This document shows positions 33,433 through 42,402 of a stretch of 64,000 bases of DNA, piece after piece (positions within the stretch are counted from its first letter, which is position 1; every line of letters starts with the position of its first letter). The stretch spans positions 1-64,000 of the forward strand of contig ONRZ01000001.1 of assembly GCA_900320345.1 (NCBI GenBank), written 5' to 3'. The notes under the pieces are model-generated. The model was not told where the DNA came from, made no database searches, and saw only the letters and a program-made list of their open reading frames with translations. A program made the translations under genes and the position numbers. The DNA comes from an uncultured Lachnospiraceae bacterium. GTDB taxonomy: Bacteria > Bacillota > Clostridia > Lachnospirales > Lachnospiraceae.

Positions 33433-34971
33433 ATGAGAGGAATATACACAAACGTAAATGACTTAAGGAAGCGGGTATATGCCGAAGTCGCCAAACTGTC
33501 ATATGATTATAAGGACGGAGATCTGTCACAGATGGACGAGATCCCGTATCGTATCATCCCGGGTGAGATGGTCGTATACAGGGACAGCGTGTTCATAGAA
33601 CGTGCGATAGTAAGGGAACGCATGAGAATGGCTATGGGGCTTACTCTGCGTACTGCGGCCGAGCATGCGCCGGTAACCCAGGGGGCAGAGGAATGCGTGA
33701 AGCCCGAGAAGTATTACCAGCCGCCGCTTATCAATATAATCAAGTTTGCCTGCCATGCGTGTCCGGATAACGAGGTGAAGGTAACGGATGCCTGTCAGGG
33801 CTGTTTTGCCCATGCATGCAAGGAGGTATGTCCGGTCGGGGCGATAACGATAAAGCATCGCAGATCGGTGATCGACAAGGAAAAATGTATAAGGTGCGGT
33901 AAGTGCGTGCAGGCATGTCCGTACAATGCGATAGTCAAGCTGGAAAGACCGTGTGTTAAGGCGTGCGGCATGAATGCGATCGGTTCCGATGAATACGGAC
34001 GTGCGGATATAGATCAGGATAAATGCGTATCATGCGGAATGTGCCTTGCAAACTGCCCGTTCGGGGCGATAGCAGATAAGGCCCAGATATTCCAGTGCAT
34101 TCAGGCGATAAAGGGCGATGCACCTGTTTATGCGGCCATAGCTCCTGCTGTGACGGGACAGTTCGGTCCTGATTTTACACCGGAGAAGATGAGGCCGGCA
34201 TTTCGGGCACTCGGCTTCGAAGATGTAGTGGAGGTCGCGATCGGAGCGGATCTGTGCACACTGTCCGAAGCCAAGGATTTTGTCGAGAACGTGCCGGATA
34301 ATATACCGTTCATGGGCACGTCATGCTGTCCGGCGTGGTCCGTCATGGCAAAGAAACTGTTCCCCGAATATGCCGAGTGTATTTCGATGGCACTCACGCC
34401 GATGGTCTTAACGGGAAGATTTATCAAGACAAAATATCCCGGATGTAAGGTTGCCTTCATTGGTCCTTGTGCGGCCAAGAAACTGGAAGCTTCGCGTAAG
34501 TCTATAAGGAGTGATATCGATTTTGTCCTGACATTCGAAGAAGTGATGGGAATGTTTGAGGCTAAGGAGATAGATTTTAAGGAACTGCCCGATGATGATA
34601 CAATGCACGGTGCGAGCGGAGACGGGCGCGGATTCGCGGTTAGCGGAGGCGTTGCGGAGGCTGTCGTAAACTGCATTAAGGAACAGTATCCGGATAAGGA
34701 GATAAAATATGCAAGTGCCGAAGGGCTTGCGGAGTGCCGCAAGATGATGGCTATGGCAAAGGCAGGGAAATACAACGGATATCTGCTTGAGGGAATGGCA
34801 TGTCCGGGAGGCTGTATAGCCGGAGCCGGTACGGTACAGCCGATCGCGAAATCAGCCGCCAGCGTTGCAAAACACAAGAGCGTGTCTACACACGCTCATG
34901 CATACGAAAGTGATTATAAGGAACTGGTAGAATTTCTCGAAGAGAACGATCTTAAGAAGGATCCGTTATGA
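33433..34971 (+). CDS. [FeFe]-hydrogenase with ferredoxin-like domain (group B-like)
   Basis: A 512-residue iron-sulfur enzyme that would interconvert protons and H2 (or sense H2). Residues about 90-210 bind clusters: CHACPDNEV and CQGCFAHACKEVCP, then two 4Fe-4S motifs CIRCGKCVQACP and CVSCGMCLANCP. The catalytic part has the three H-cluster motifs in variant form: L1 TSCCPAW, L2 GPCAAKK and L3 EGMACPGGCIAGAG. Ala for Gly in L1 is typical of group B enzymes. No HydE, HydF or HydG maturase gene is in the window. GAGGAGAG precedes the ATG. The stop overlaps that of convergent thrH by 6 nt. Confidence 0.92.
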   Translation: MRGIYTNVNDLRKRVYAEVAKLSYDYKDGDLSQMDEIPYRIIPGEMVVYRDSVFIERAIVRERMRMAMGLTLRTAAEHAPVTQGAEECVKPEKYYQPPLINIIKFACHACPDNEVKVTDACQGCFAHACKEVCPVGAITIKHRRSVIDKEKCIRCGKCVQACPYNAIVKLERPCVKACGMNAIGSDEYGRADIDQDKCVSCGMCLANCPFGAIADKAQIFQCIQAIKGDAPVYAAIAPAVTGQFGPDFTPEKMRPAFRALGFEDVVEVAIGADLCTLSEAKDFVENVPDNIPFMGTSCCPAWSVMAKKLFPEYAECISMALTPMVLTGRFIKTKYPGCKVAFIGPCAAKKLEASRKSIRSDIDFVLTFEEVMGMFEAKEIDFKELPDDDTMHGASGDGRGFAVSGGVAEAVVNCIKEQYPDKEIKYASAEGLAECRKMMAMAKAGKYNGYLLEGMACPGGCIAGAGTVQPIAKSAASVAKHKSVSTHAHAYESDYKELVEFLEENDLKKDPL

Positions 34972-35568
34972 TAATTCCTTCCTGATCGCGGCCAGCAGAT
35001 CGCTGTATTCTTCAAAAGCCGGATACTGCGGATAGTCCTTCTTTATCTGCTCGGTGCTTCTGAATAGGAATCCTGCTCTGCTTGCCTGTATCATACCGAG
35101 GTCGTTAAAGGAATCTCCGGCGGCTATCGTATCAAAGCCCATTGCCTGCAATCCTTTTACGGTCGTGAGTTTGGATTTTTCGCAGCGCATTTTGAACCCT
35201 GTTATCTCTCCCGCGGAGGAAGCGATCAGCTCATTGCAGAACAGAGAAGGGTATCCCAATTTCTTCATGAGTGGCATTGCGAACTGATAGAAGGTATCGC
35301 TGAGTATTATGACCTGGGTAAGGCTTCTTAATTCATCGAGGAATTCCCCGGCTCCCGGGAAAGGATCGATCGTTGCTATCGTATCCTGTATCTCCTTAAG
35401 TCCGAGACCGTGTTCCTTAAGGATGCCGATGCGAAATCTCATAAGCTTGTCATAATCGGGTTCGTCCCTGGTTGTCCTCTTAAGTTCCGGGATGCCTGTT
35501 GCCTCCGAAAATGCTATCCATATCTCGGGTACGAGAACACCTTCCATATCAAGACATACTACTTCCAT
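34966..35568 (-). CDS. thrH: ThrH-type phosphoserine phosphatase / homoserine phosphotransferase
   Basis: A 200-residue HAD-superfamily enzyme. The first motif is CLDMEGVLVPE, where Glu replaces the second Asp of DxDxT; DxEGVLxPE is characteristic of ThrH, which dephosphorylates phosphoserine and can pass the phosphate to homoserine. Motif II is IILSDTFYQF, motif III the Lys in RCEKSKLTTV and motif IV AAGDSFNDLGM. The ATG at 35568 has GGAGGAAATAT directly upstream, unlike the longer frame to 35616. It may serve serine or threonine synthesis; no neighbours in that pathway are present. Confidence 0.9.
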   Translation of the reverse strand: MEVVCLDMEGVLVPEIWIAFSEATGIPELKRTTRDEPDYDKLMRFRIGILKEHGLGLKEIQDTIATIDPFPGAGEFLDELRSLTQVIILSDTFYQFAMPLMKKLGYPSLFCNELIASSAGEITGFKMRCEKSKLTTVKGLQAMGFDTIAAGDSFNDLGMIQASRAGFLFRSTEQIKKDYPQYPAFEEYSDLLAAIRKELS

Positions 35569-35643
35569 ATATTTCCTCCGTTTTATGATCATACGATCCT
35601 GATGGATCGATTGCATAGATCGTATTTTGTTATAACGGATTAT

Positions 35644-35652
35644 AGTATATCA
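35644..35652 (-). promoter_or_regulatory. Extended -10 promoter of thrH
   Basis: Minus-strand TGATATACT lies about 76 bp upstream of the thrH ATG. The leader contains a possible hairpin (ACGATC near its start region pairing with GATCGT). Confidence 0.45.
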
Positions 35653-35751
35653 TACAATGATGCGGATTTTAACAATTAATTTCAGGGCTTGTACGCCGGG
35701 CAAAAATACCGCAAAAATCTCATAAATTGATGTCACAAAATGCGAAAACAG

Positions 35752-35760
35752 TGATATAAT
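35752..35760 (+). promoter_or_regulatory. Extended -10 promoter of the acidic repeat protein gene
   Basis: TGATATAAT is a consensus extended -10; TTGATG at 35727 is too far for a normal -35. The ATG follows 34 bp later behind AGGAAAGG. Confidence 0.6.
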
Positions 35761-35793
35761 ATACAAACAGGGGAGAAACAGGAAAGGTCTAGG

Positions 35794-36204
35794 ATGTACG
35801 ACAGACATAAACCCATAATAAAATGGTATGAATATGATGCGACGAAGCTGTACAGGAACGCAGATGAAGAGGATGTGACCGAAGAGGCCGGATCCGAAAT
35901 GTCTTCCGTGGCAGCAGAGGATACCGCAGCATATGCCGATGAGCAGCCCGCAGAAGAAGAGAACACGTCGGTTACGGGCGATCCTTCCATGGATGACGAA
36001 GTCGCCAGGATCATGGCAGCGTTCTCGGGTGCGAAGCAGAACAACGTAGATGATGTGTTTGCTGCGATGGCAGCTCAGGAGGAAGGAACGGCGGACAGCG
36101 ACACGGGGGCTTCTTCCGATGATCAGGAAGACCTTATTTCCGCGATATGTGCTCCCAAGCAGAATAATGTAGACGACCTTGTCGCCATGGCAAGAGGCGG
36201 CTGA
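35794..36204 (+). CDS. Small acidic repeat protein of unknown function
   Basis: A 136-residue, strongly acidic, mostly disordered protein. It starts with a basic/aromatic stretch MYDRHKPIIKWYEYDATKLY and then runs Glu/Asp/Ala-rich. Two copies of a short motif stand out: GAKQNNVDDVFAAMA (about 77-91) and APKQNNVDDLVAMA (about 119-132), which look like repeated short binding helices. No known domain. Ribosome binding site AGGAAAGG. It is upstream of, and on the same strand as, the two histidine-kinase-like genes, and may be an adaptor in that system; this is inference. Confidence 0.68.
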   Translation: MYDRHKPIIKWYEYDATKLYRNADEEDVTEEAGSEMSSVAAEDTAAYADEQPAEEENTSVTGDPSMDDEVARIMAAFSGAKQNNVDDVFAAMAAQEEGTADSDTGASSDDQEDLISAICAPKQNNVDDLVAMARGG

Positions 36205-36265
36205 TGACAGATCATGAGGATGCCTCGAAGCGGCGGAGTCCCTATGACATTGCTTTAAATAAGAT

Positions 36266-37114
36266 ATGAAAACAGAATTCCTGAACAGATATTTTGACCC
36301 GTCAAGAGAAGAAACATTTGGGGAACAGCAGGCAGTTCCGCTTAAGACCGTCAAGAGCAGATATTATATCCTGGCCGTAGATATTATCGGATACCTGACG
36401 GCTTATTTAATGATACGGTCGTATATGGGGAACAGCATCAAGAGAATGCTGTGGTTTGTTGTCCTGCCCATATTTTTTGACTGCCTCGGACTTCTTCTTT
36501 TTCACATATGGTTCAAAGGTTCGCAGAACAGGGATGAGAGTTATTACCGTTCGACGACGTATATCATCGGCGGAGTATTGATCTACTCCTTCATGTATTG
36601 CGACTGCGTCCTTATATATCACGACATATCCGAGATACTCATCTTTTTGCTGATCCCTGCGGTCATAGCATGCTTTTATGTTGATATGCGCTGGTTTATC
36701 TTTCAGACTGTTGTACAGGCTGTCTTTTTCTGCGCCTTTCTGTTGTTAAGGAGAGCGAGCCTGCCCGTACATCTTACGCAGGTCCATCCCATGCTGCGAA
36801 TACTGTTCTTTGCGCTCGGGATCTTCCATTTTTCGAATGCGCTTATCGGTCAGGACAGGATGAAGATCAGGATGATGAGAGAGAGCCGTGAACTGAGCGC
36901 ACGGGAAGAACTGCAGCGGACTCTTACGGATAAGCTTACCAGGGAATGCTCCGCCCATATAAATACGATCAAGGGTGCAACACTTGATATCCTTGATGAG
37001 GAGGAAAATGCCGATATACAAAAATACGCCGGCTATATCCTTGATGCCGATGAGCTGCTGATGAAGACGATCACGGATGCGGATCTTAAGGGCTTGAGAG
37101 GTGATCAGACATGA
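36266..37114 (+). CDS. Membrane sensor with degenerate histidine-kinase dimerisation helix
   Basis: A 282-residue protein with about five or six membrane helices (residues 35-205), then a cytosolic helical hairpin resembling a HisKA domain. Aligned to the usual SHEIRTPIN box, the sequence is TRECSAHIN: the phosphate-accepting His is replaced by Arg and the Pro by His. The second helix (IQKYAGYILDADELLMKTI) is well kept. There is no ATPase domain. Its ATGA stop/start overlap with the next gene implies coupled, perhaps stoichiometric, synthesis. It could be the non-catalytic partner in a heterodimer with the next protein. Confidence 0.72.
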   Translation: MKTEFLNRYFDPSREETFGEQQAVPLKTVKSRYYILAVDIIGYLTAYLMIRSYMGNSIKRMLWFVVLPIFFDCLGLLLFHIWFKGSQNRDESYYRSTTYIIGGVLIYSFMYCDCVLIYHDISEILIFLLIPAVIACFYVDMRWFIFQTVVQAVFFCAFLLLRRASLPVHLTQVHPMLRILFFALGIFHFSNALIGQDRMKIRMMRESRELSAREELQRTLTDKLTRECSAHINTIKGATLDILDEEENADIQKYAGYILDADELLMKTITDADLKGLRGDQT

Positions 37115-38436
37115 GAGGCTTTTGGAACAGGCTTAAGAGACAATATAATTTCCGGTATGATATGGGTGAGGAGTACGGAGCAGTAGATGTTTCCGAGGGC
37201 ATGCTCATATCGATCTCCATGGGAGGACTGTCGCTTGCTCTGGTAGGACTTCTCATGTGGATTTTCATAATAAGGTTTCAGTCGCGTACACCCATGCAGT
37301 CGCTTGCATGGTATGTGAGCAATCCGCTTAAGATAAATCTCTGTGCGTTCTTTATTGCCTCCGTCGTATATCTTTTCATGAAAAAGACTCCGGATATTTC
37401 GGAGAGAAGCATAAGGGTATGTGAGTTTATAATATCGGCAATGTATCTGTTTACATATTGCGCCGGCTTTTTTTTCTTAAGGAAATTCGAGATGTCATTC
37501 CTGCTTCTTGTCATGCCGCTCGTAATGATGGTACTTAGGGGAAGCAAGAATTATCCGGTCGCACTTTCTATCCTTGTCGCTGTCTATGTCATCACACGGC
37601 TCATGCCGGTATACATTTTCGGAGAACCCAGAGAAGATATCCCCTTTGAAGCGAATGTACTGTTCGGCATATGGGTGATAGTGGCCACAACATATCTGCT
37701 GGCTCTCACCAAGAATTCGGCAGTGTATTCGTACAAGAAAAAGGAGGAAGAGGAACTTAAGCAGAATGCTTTTGCAAAACAGCTGTCCAAGATGAGCCAT
37801 GATGTCCGTACACCGATCCACTCCATAAGGGGCATGAGTGAGATGATACTGAGAAATAATGTCTCCGAGCGTACCGGGCGTGATATCGTTGTTATAAGGG
37901 AAGCGGCGGAAGATATACTCTCAACGCTTGATAAGACACTGGAGTCATCGAGGATAGAACTGAGCGGGGTTTCCGACAGGCCGGCACCCGAAGATACCAA
38001 TGAAACTGCAGACAACGGAGCGGATACATATCTGTATGCTCCCAAGGCACATGTGCTGGCGGTGGATGATTCGATACTTAATCTGAACGTTATAAGGGCA
38101 CTTCTGAGAAGGACCGGGATAAGCCTCGACTGTGCATTAAGCGGTCAGGAAGCATTAAAGCTCGTAAGTTATAATTATTATGACGTGATACTGTTGGATC
38201 ATATGATGCCGGATATGGACGGGATAGAGACCATACACAATATCCGAAGCAATCCCGGGGCAAATGAAGAAACTCCCATAATCGTCATAACGGCAAATGA
38301 CATTGCGGGAGCCAGAGGAATGTACAGACGGGAAGGATTTGCCGACTGTGTGCGCAAACCGATCTCCGGTGAGGAACTGGAGGCTGTGCTTGAAAAATAT
38401 CTGCCGCCTCATCTGGTGAGCAGAAGAAATATATGA
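37111..38436 (+). CDS. Membrane HisKA-receiver protein lacking the ATPase domain
   Basis: A 441-residue hybrid-kinase-like protein. About six membrane helices (30-210) are followed by a normal HisKA box, MSHDVRTPIHSIRGMSEMI (about 228), then a 35-residue linker and directly a receiver domain (about 313-432) with AVDDS, the phosphorylated Asp in LLDHMMPDMDG, VITAND and the Lys in RKP. The HATPase_c domain (N, G1, F and G2 boxes) normally between them is completely missing, with no frame shift evident. It cannot phosphorylate itself and would need an outside kinase or act as a phosphotransfer sink. Confidence 0.8.
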   Translation: MRGFWNRLKRQYNFRYDMGEEYGAVDVSEGMLISISMGGLSLALVGLLMWIFIIRFQSRTPMQSLAWYVSNPLKINLCAFFIASVVYLFMKKTPDISERSIRVCEFIISAMYLFTYCAGFFFLRKFEMSFLLLVMPLVMMVLRGSKNYPVALSILVAVYVITRLMPVYIFGEPREDIPFEANVLFGIWVIVATTYLLALTKNSAVYSYKKKEEEELKQNAFAKQLSKMSHDVRTPIHSIRGMSEMILRNNVSERTGRDIVVIREAAEDILSTLDKTLESSRIELSGVSDRPAPEDTNETADNGADTYLYAPKAHVLAVDDSILNLNVIRALLRRTGISLDCALSGQEALKLVSYNYYDVILLDHMMPDMDGIETIHNIRSNPGANEETPIIVITANDIAGARGMYRREGFADCVRKPISGEELEAVLEKYLPPHLVSRRNI

Positions 38437-38472
38437 TAACGATAAAGAATAAGGGAAAAGGAGAGTAACGGG

Positions 38473-40845
38473 ATGAAAAACAATACGGTCAAAGGAACTA
38501 TTGAGAAGGAGCTTGGCAATACGGTCAAAGAACTGTTCGGCAGGCAGATCTCACAGTGTTCGGATCACGAACTGTATATCGCGCTTCTTGAACTGACCAA
38601 GAGGAAGATGAAGGAAAAGAAAGCGATAGAGGGTAAACGGAAGGTCTATTACATTTCGGCCGAATTCCTTATCGGAAAACTGCTTTCGAATAACCTTATA
38701 AATCTTAAGATGTACGACGAAGTGGATGAGATACTTAAGAAGAACGGCAGATCCCTTGCATCAGTGGAAGAAGCTGAGCCCGAACCTTCGCTCGGTAACG
38801 GAGGACTCGGAAGGCTTGCCGCCTGCTTCCTTGATTCCATGGCAACCCTTGGGATACCCGGAGACGGTATAGGGCTTAATTACCACTTCGGTCTGTTTAA
38901 GCAGGTGTTTAAGGACAACAAGCAGAATGCCGAGAAAAACGACTGGATAGAGAAGCAGTCCTGGCTGAATGATACGGGAAAGTCCTATGTGGTATCCTTC
39001 GGTAAGAAAAAGGTTAAGAGCAGGCTCTACGATATAGATGTGGTGGGCTATGACAACGGAGTCAACAAGCTCCATCTGTTCGATATAGATACCGTTGATG
39101 AATCCATAGTCAGGAAGGGTATAGATTTTAACAAGAAAGACATAAAGAAGAACCTTACCCTTTTCCTGTATCCGGATGATTCGGATGAAGCCGGAAACCT
39201 GCTCAGGATATACCAGCAGTATTTCATGGTCAGCAACGGCGCACAGATGATACTTGATGAGGCTAAGGAGAAGGGAGTGGATCTTCATAAACTGGATGAA
39301 CATGTTGCGATCCAGATAAACGATACACATCCCACACTCGTTATACCGGAACTTATAAGGCTGCTTACGGAAAAGGAAGGCTTTGCCATGAAGGAAGCCA
39401 TAGACATCGTGAGCAGGACCTGTGCTTATACCAACCATACGATCCTTGCGGAAGCACTCGAGAAATGGCCGCTTGCATATCTTGAGAAGGTCGTGCCGCA
39501 GCTTATTCCCATCATCAAGGAACTCGACAGGCTCATTGTAAGGAAGTACCGTGACGAGCGGGTATGGATAATAGACGATAACGACAGGGTACATATGGCG
39601 CATATAGATATCCACTTCGGATACTCGATAAACGGTGTTGCCGCCCTGCATACGGAGATACTTAAGAATACCGAACTTAAGCATTTCTATGATATATATC
39701 CGGAGAAGTTCAACAATAAGACCAACGGCATAACATTCAGAAGGTGGCTCATGTCATGCAACCGTGAACTCTCTGAATATATAACGGGACTTATCGGAGA
39801 AGGCTGGAAGAAGGATGCGGATGAGCTTGAGAAACTCCTTAAGTATAAAAAGGATGCAAAGGTCTGCGACGGGATAGCGGCCATAAAGAAGAACAAAAAG
39901 GAGGAACTTGCCGCATATATAAAGGAGCATGAGGGTGTTGAGCTTGATACGGATTCCATCTTTGATATCCAGATAAAGCGTATGCATGAATACAAGCGTC
40001 AGCAGATGAACGCGCTCTATATCATCCATAAATATCTTGAGATAAGATCGGGCAAAAAGCCCGTACGTCCACTTACCTTTATATTCGGTGCCAAGGCTGC
40101 GCCCGCATACGTTATAGCCCAGGATATAATCCATCTTATCCTGGTGCTGCAGGAGATAATAAACAATGATCCTGCGGTGTCACCGTATCTTAAGGTAGTG
40201 ATGGTCGAGAATTATAACGTAAGCTATGCCCAGAGGCTCATACCTGCCTGCGATATTTCGGAGCAGATATCCCTTGCCAGCAAGGAGGCATCCGGAACCG
40301 GCAATATGAAGTTCATGCTAAACGGTGCGGTAACACTCGGAACAATGGACGGAGCAAATGTTGAGATATCCGAGCTTGTCGGAGAGGACAACATCTATGT
40401 CTTCGGCAAGGATTCGGATACCGTCATCAGACATTATGCCAAGGCTGATTATGTGTCGAAGAATTACTACAAGAAGAGTAAGACGATAAGGGAAGCGGTC
40501 GATTTTATCGTGAGCAAAGAAGCGCTTAAGGTTGGAGATAAGGTCAACCTTGAGAGACTGTATAACGAACTGCTCAATAAGGACTGGTTCATGACACTGC
40601 TCGATCTTGAAGAATATATAAAGGTCAAGGACAGGGCTTTCGCCGATTATGAGGACCGGAAAGAATGGCATAAGAAGATGCTCGTTAACATAGCAAAGGC
40701 AGGCTTCTTCTCATCCGACAGGACTATAGCACAGTACGACAGTGATATCTGGCACACGAAGGCGGCAGAGGATACAAAGGAAAAGAAAGAGACAGCCAAG
40801 GCGAAGAAGACAGTCGTAAAGGCGGCAAAGAAAGGAAAGAAATAA
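38473..40845 (+). CDS. glgP: Glycogen phosphorylase
   Basis: Releases glucose-1-phosphate from glycogen in the cytosol using pyridoxal phosphate. At 790 residues it is of family length, and [43 protein letters not shown] and the PLP-Lys motif [14 protein letters not shown] are all present. The C-terminus carries an unusual Lys/Ala tail after residue 760 ([18 protein letters not shown]) that looks like a histone-H1-type basic segment. AAAGGAG precedes the ATG. The stop overlaps the malQ start (TAATG), so the two degradative enzymes are co-translated. Confidence 0.96.
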   Translation: MKNNTVKGTIEKELGNTVKELFGRQISQCSDHELYIALLELTKRKMKEKKAIEGKRKVYYISAEFLIGKLLSNNLINLKMYDEVDEILKKNGRSLASVEEAEPEPSLGNGGLGRLAACFLDSMATLGIPGDGIGLNYHFGLFKQVFKDNKQNAEKNDWIEKQSWLNDTGKSYVVSFGKKKVKSRLYDIDVVGYDNGVNKLHLFDIDTVDESIVRKGIDFNKKDIKKNLTLFLYPDDSDEAGNLLRIYQQYFMVSNGAQMILDEAKEKGVDLHKLDEHVAIQINDTHPTLVIPELIRLLTEKEGFAMKEAIDIVSRTCAYTNHTILAEALEKWPLAYLEKVVPQLIPIIKELDRLIVRKYRDERVWIIDDNDRVHMAHIDIHFGYSINGVAALHTEILKNTELKHFYDIYPEKFNNKTNGITFRRWLMSCNRELSEYITGLIGEGWKKDADELEKLLKYKKDAKVCDGIAAIKKNKKEELAAYIKEHEGVELDTDSIFDIQIKRMHEYKRQQMNALYIIHKYLEIRSGKKPVRPLTFIFGAKAAPAYVIAQDIIHLILVLQEIINNDPAVSPYLKVVMVENYNVSYAQRLIPACDISEQISLASKEASGTGNMKFMLNGAVTLGTMDGANVEISELVGEDNIYVFGKDSDTVIRHYAKADYVSKNYYKKSKTIREAVDFIVSKEALKVGDKVNLERLYNELLNKDWFMTLLDLEEYIKVKDRAFADYEDRKEWHKKMLVNIAKAGFFSSDRTIAQYDSDIWHTKAAEDTKEKKETAKAKKTVVKAAKKGKK

Positions 40846-42326
40846 TGAGAAAGAGCGGCATTCTCATGCCCGTCGCAAGTCTTCCGGGCAGATACGGGAT
40901 AGGGACTATTTCAAAAGAGGCATATAAGTTTGTTGACAGGCTGAAGGCAGCAGGCGTCGGCTACTGGCAGATCCTGCCGCTTGTGCCTACCAGTTACGGG
41001 GATTCTCCGTATCAGTCCTTCTCGACCTTTGCGGGCAGTCCGTATCTTATCGATCTTGAAACGCTTATCGATGAGGGCCTGCTAAAAAGGAGCGAATGCG
41101 GCAGGTTTGATTTTGGAAGTGATGAAGAGTGCGTGGATTATGAGAAATTATATCGGTCGCGCTTCAAGGTCCTGAAACTTGCTTTCTTACGCTGTGATCT
41201 TTCAAAAGATGCAAAATATAAGAGATTTGTGTCAAAAAACAGATTCTGGTTGGAGGATTACGCCCTGTTCATGGCGATAAAGGACTCATACGGAGGCATA
41301 AGCTTCGCAGAGTGGGATGATGATATCAGGCTCCGAAAGAAGAAGGCTGTCGATAATTACAGGAAACAATATGCAAAGGAAATAGAATTCTACAGGTTCA
41401 TTCAGTATATTTTTGACAAACAGTGGGCCGCACTTAAGGCATACGCCAATAAGAACGGGGTGGAGATAATAGGCGACATCCCCATTTATGTTGCGTTTGA
41501 CAGTGCGGATACATGGTCTGATCCGAAACTCTTTCAGCTTGATGAAAACAGAACGCCGACAGTCGTGGCGGGATGTCCTCCGGATGCTTTCTCGGATACG
41601 GGGCAGTTATGGGGGAATCCTCTGTATGACTGGAAATATCATAAGGAAACGGGATATGACTGGTGGATAAAGAGGATGCGCCACTGCCTAAAACTCTATG
41701 ATGTGATAAGGATAGACCACTTCAGGGCTTTTGATGAATATTATGCGATACCTTACGGCGATAAGACCGCGGAATTCGGCAAATGGAAAAAGGGGCCCGG
41801 CATGCAGCTGTTCAGGGCGATCAGGAAGGAACTGGGAGATATCAATGTCATAGCGGAGGACCTTGGGTATATAACACCGTCGGTCAGAAAGCTTGTCAAT
41901 GACTGCGGATTCCCGGGAATGAAGGTGCTTCAGTTTGCCTTCGATCCCAAAAACGAGAGTGACTATCTTCCGCACAATTATATCAAGAACTGCGTAGTCT
42001 ATACAGGGACGCATGACAATGATACCCTGCTCGGATGGTATAACAGCATTTCAAAAGCCGAGAGGAGATTTGCGGACAGATATCTAAATAATGCGGGACA
42101 TGAAGGAAAGGAACTTGTATGGGATTATATAAGGCTGGCGATAGCTTCGACGGCTGATACCTGTATCATCCCGATGCAGGATTATCTCGCGCTCGGATCC
42201 AAGGGAAGGATAAACATCCCGTCCACACAGGGAGGTAACTGGGTATGGCGTATGAAGAAGGGTGCATTCACTTTAAAGCTCGCCAAAGAGATCAACTCAC
42301 TGACATCACTGTATTACAGGAAATAA
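40845..42326 (+). CDS. malQ: 4-alpha-glucanotransferase, second copy
   Basis: A GH77 amylomaltase of 493 residues, paralogous to the one at 13211 but clearly diverged. It keeps SGILMPVASLPGRYGIG, QSFSTFAGSP, the nucleophile Asp in VIRIDHFRAF, the acid/base Glu in VIAEDLG and YTGTHDND. It overlaps the glgP stop by one base (TAATG), which ties it to glycogen breakdown: it would lengthen the short chains left by the phosphorylase. A 2-copy arrangement suggests division of labour between glycogen and imported maltodextrin. Confidence 0.95.
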   Translation: MRKSGILMPVASLPGRYGIGTISKEAYKFVDRLKAAGVGYWQILPLVPTSYGDSPYQSFSTFAGSPYLIDLETLIDEGLLKRSECGRFDFGSDEECVDYEKLYRSRFKVLKLAFLRCDLSKDAKYKRFVSKNRFWLEDYALFMAIKDSYGGISFAEWDDDIRLRKKKAVDNYRKQYAKEIEFYRFIQYIFDKQWAALKAYANKNGVEIIGDIPIYVAFDSADTWSDPKLFQLDENRTPTVVAGCPPDAFSDTGQLWGNPLYDWKYHKETGYDWWIKRMRHCLKLYDVIRIDHFRAFDEYYAIPYGDKTAEFGKWKKGPGMQLFRAIRKELGDINVIAEDLGYITPSVRKLVNDCGFPGMKVLQFAFDPKNESDYLPHNYIKNCVVYTGTHDNDTLLGWYNSISKAERRFADRYLNNAGHEGKELVWDYIRLAIASTADTCIIPMQDYLALGSKGRINIPSTQGGNWVWRMKKGAFTLKLAKEINSLTSLYYRK

Positions 42327-42402
42327 TGTTTTATTTATCGGGATTGTATGATAATATACTAAATTGGGAAAAAAGTGACAGGAGTTTTTTGGGAGCGTAT
42401 TA

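Noticed and set aside
38761..39684. Long minus-strand open frame opposite glgP
   Set aside because: Complete antisense of glycogen phosphorylase, without ribosome binding site or domain.
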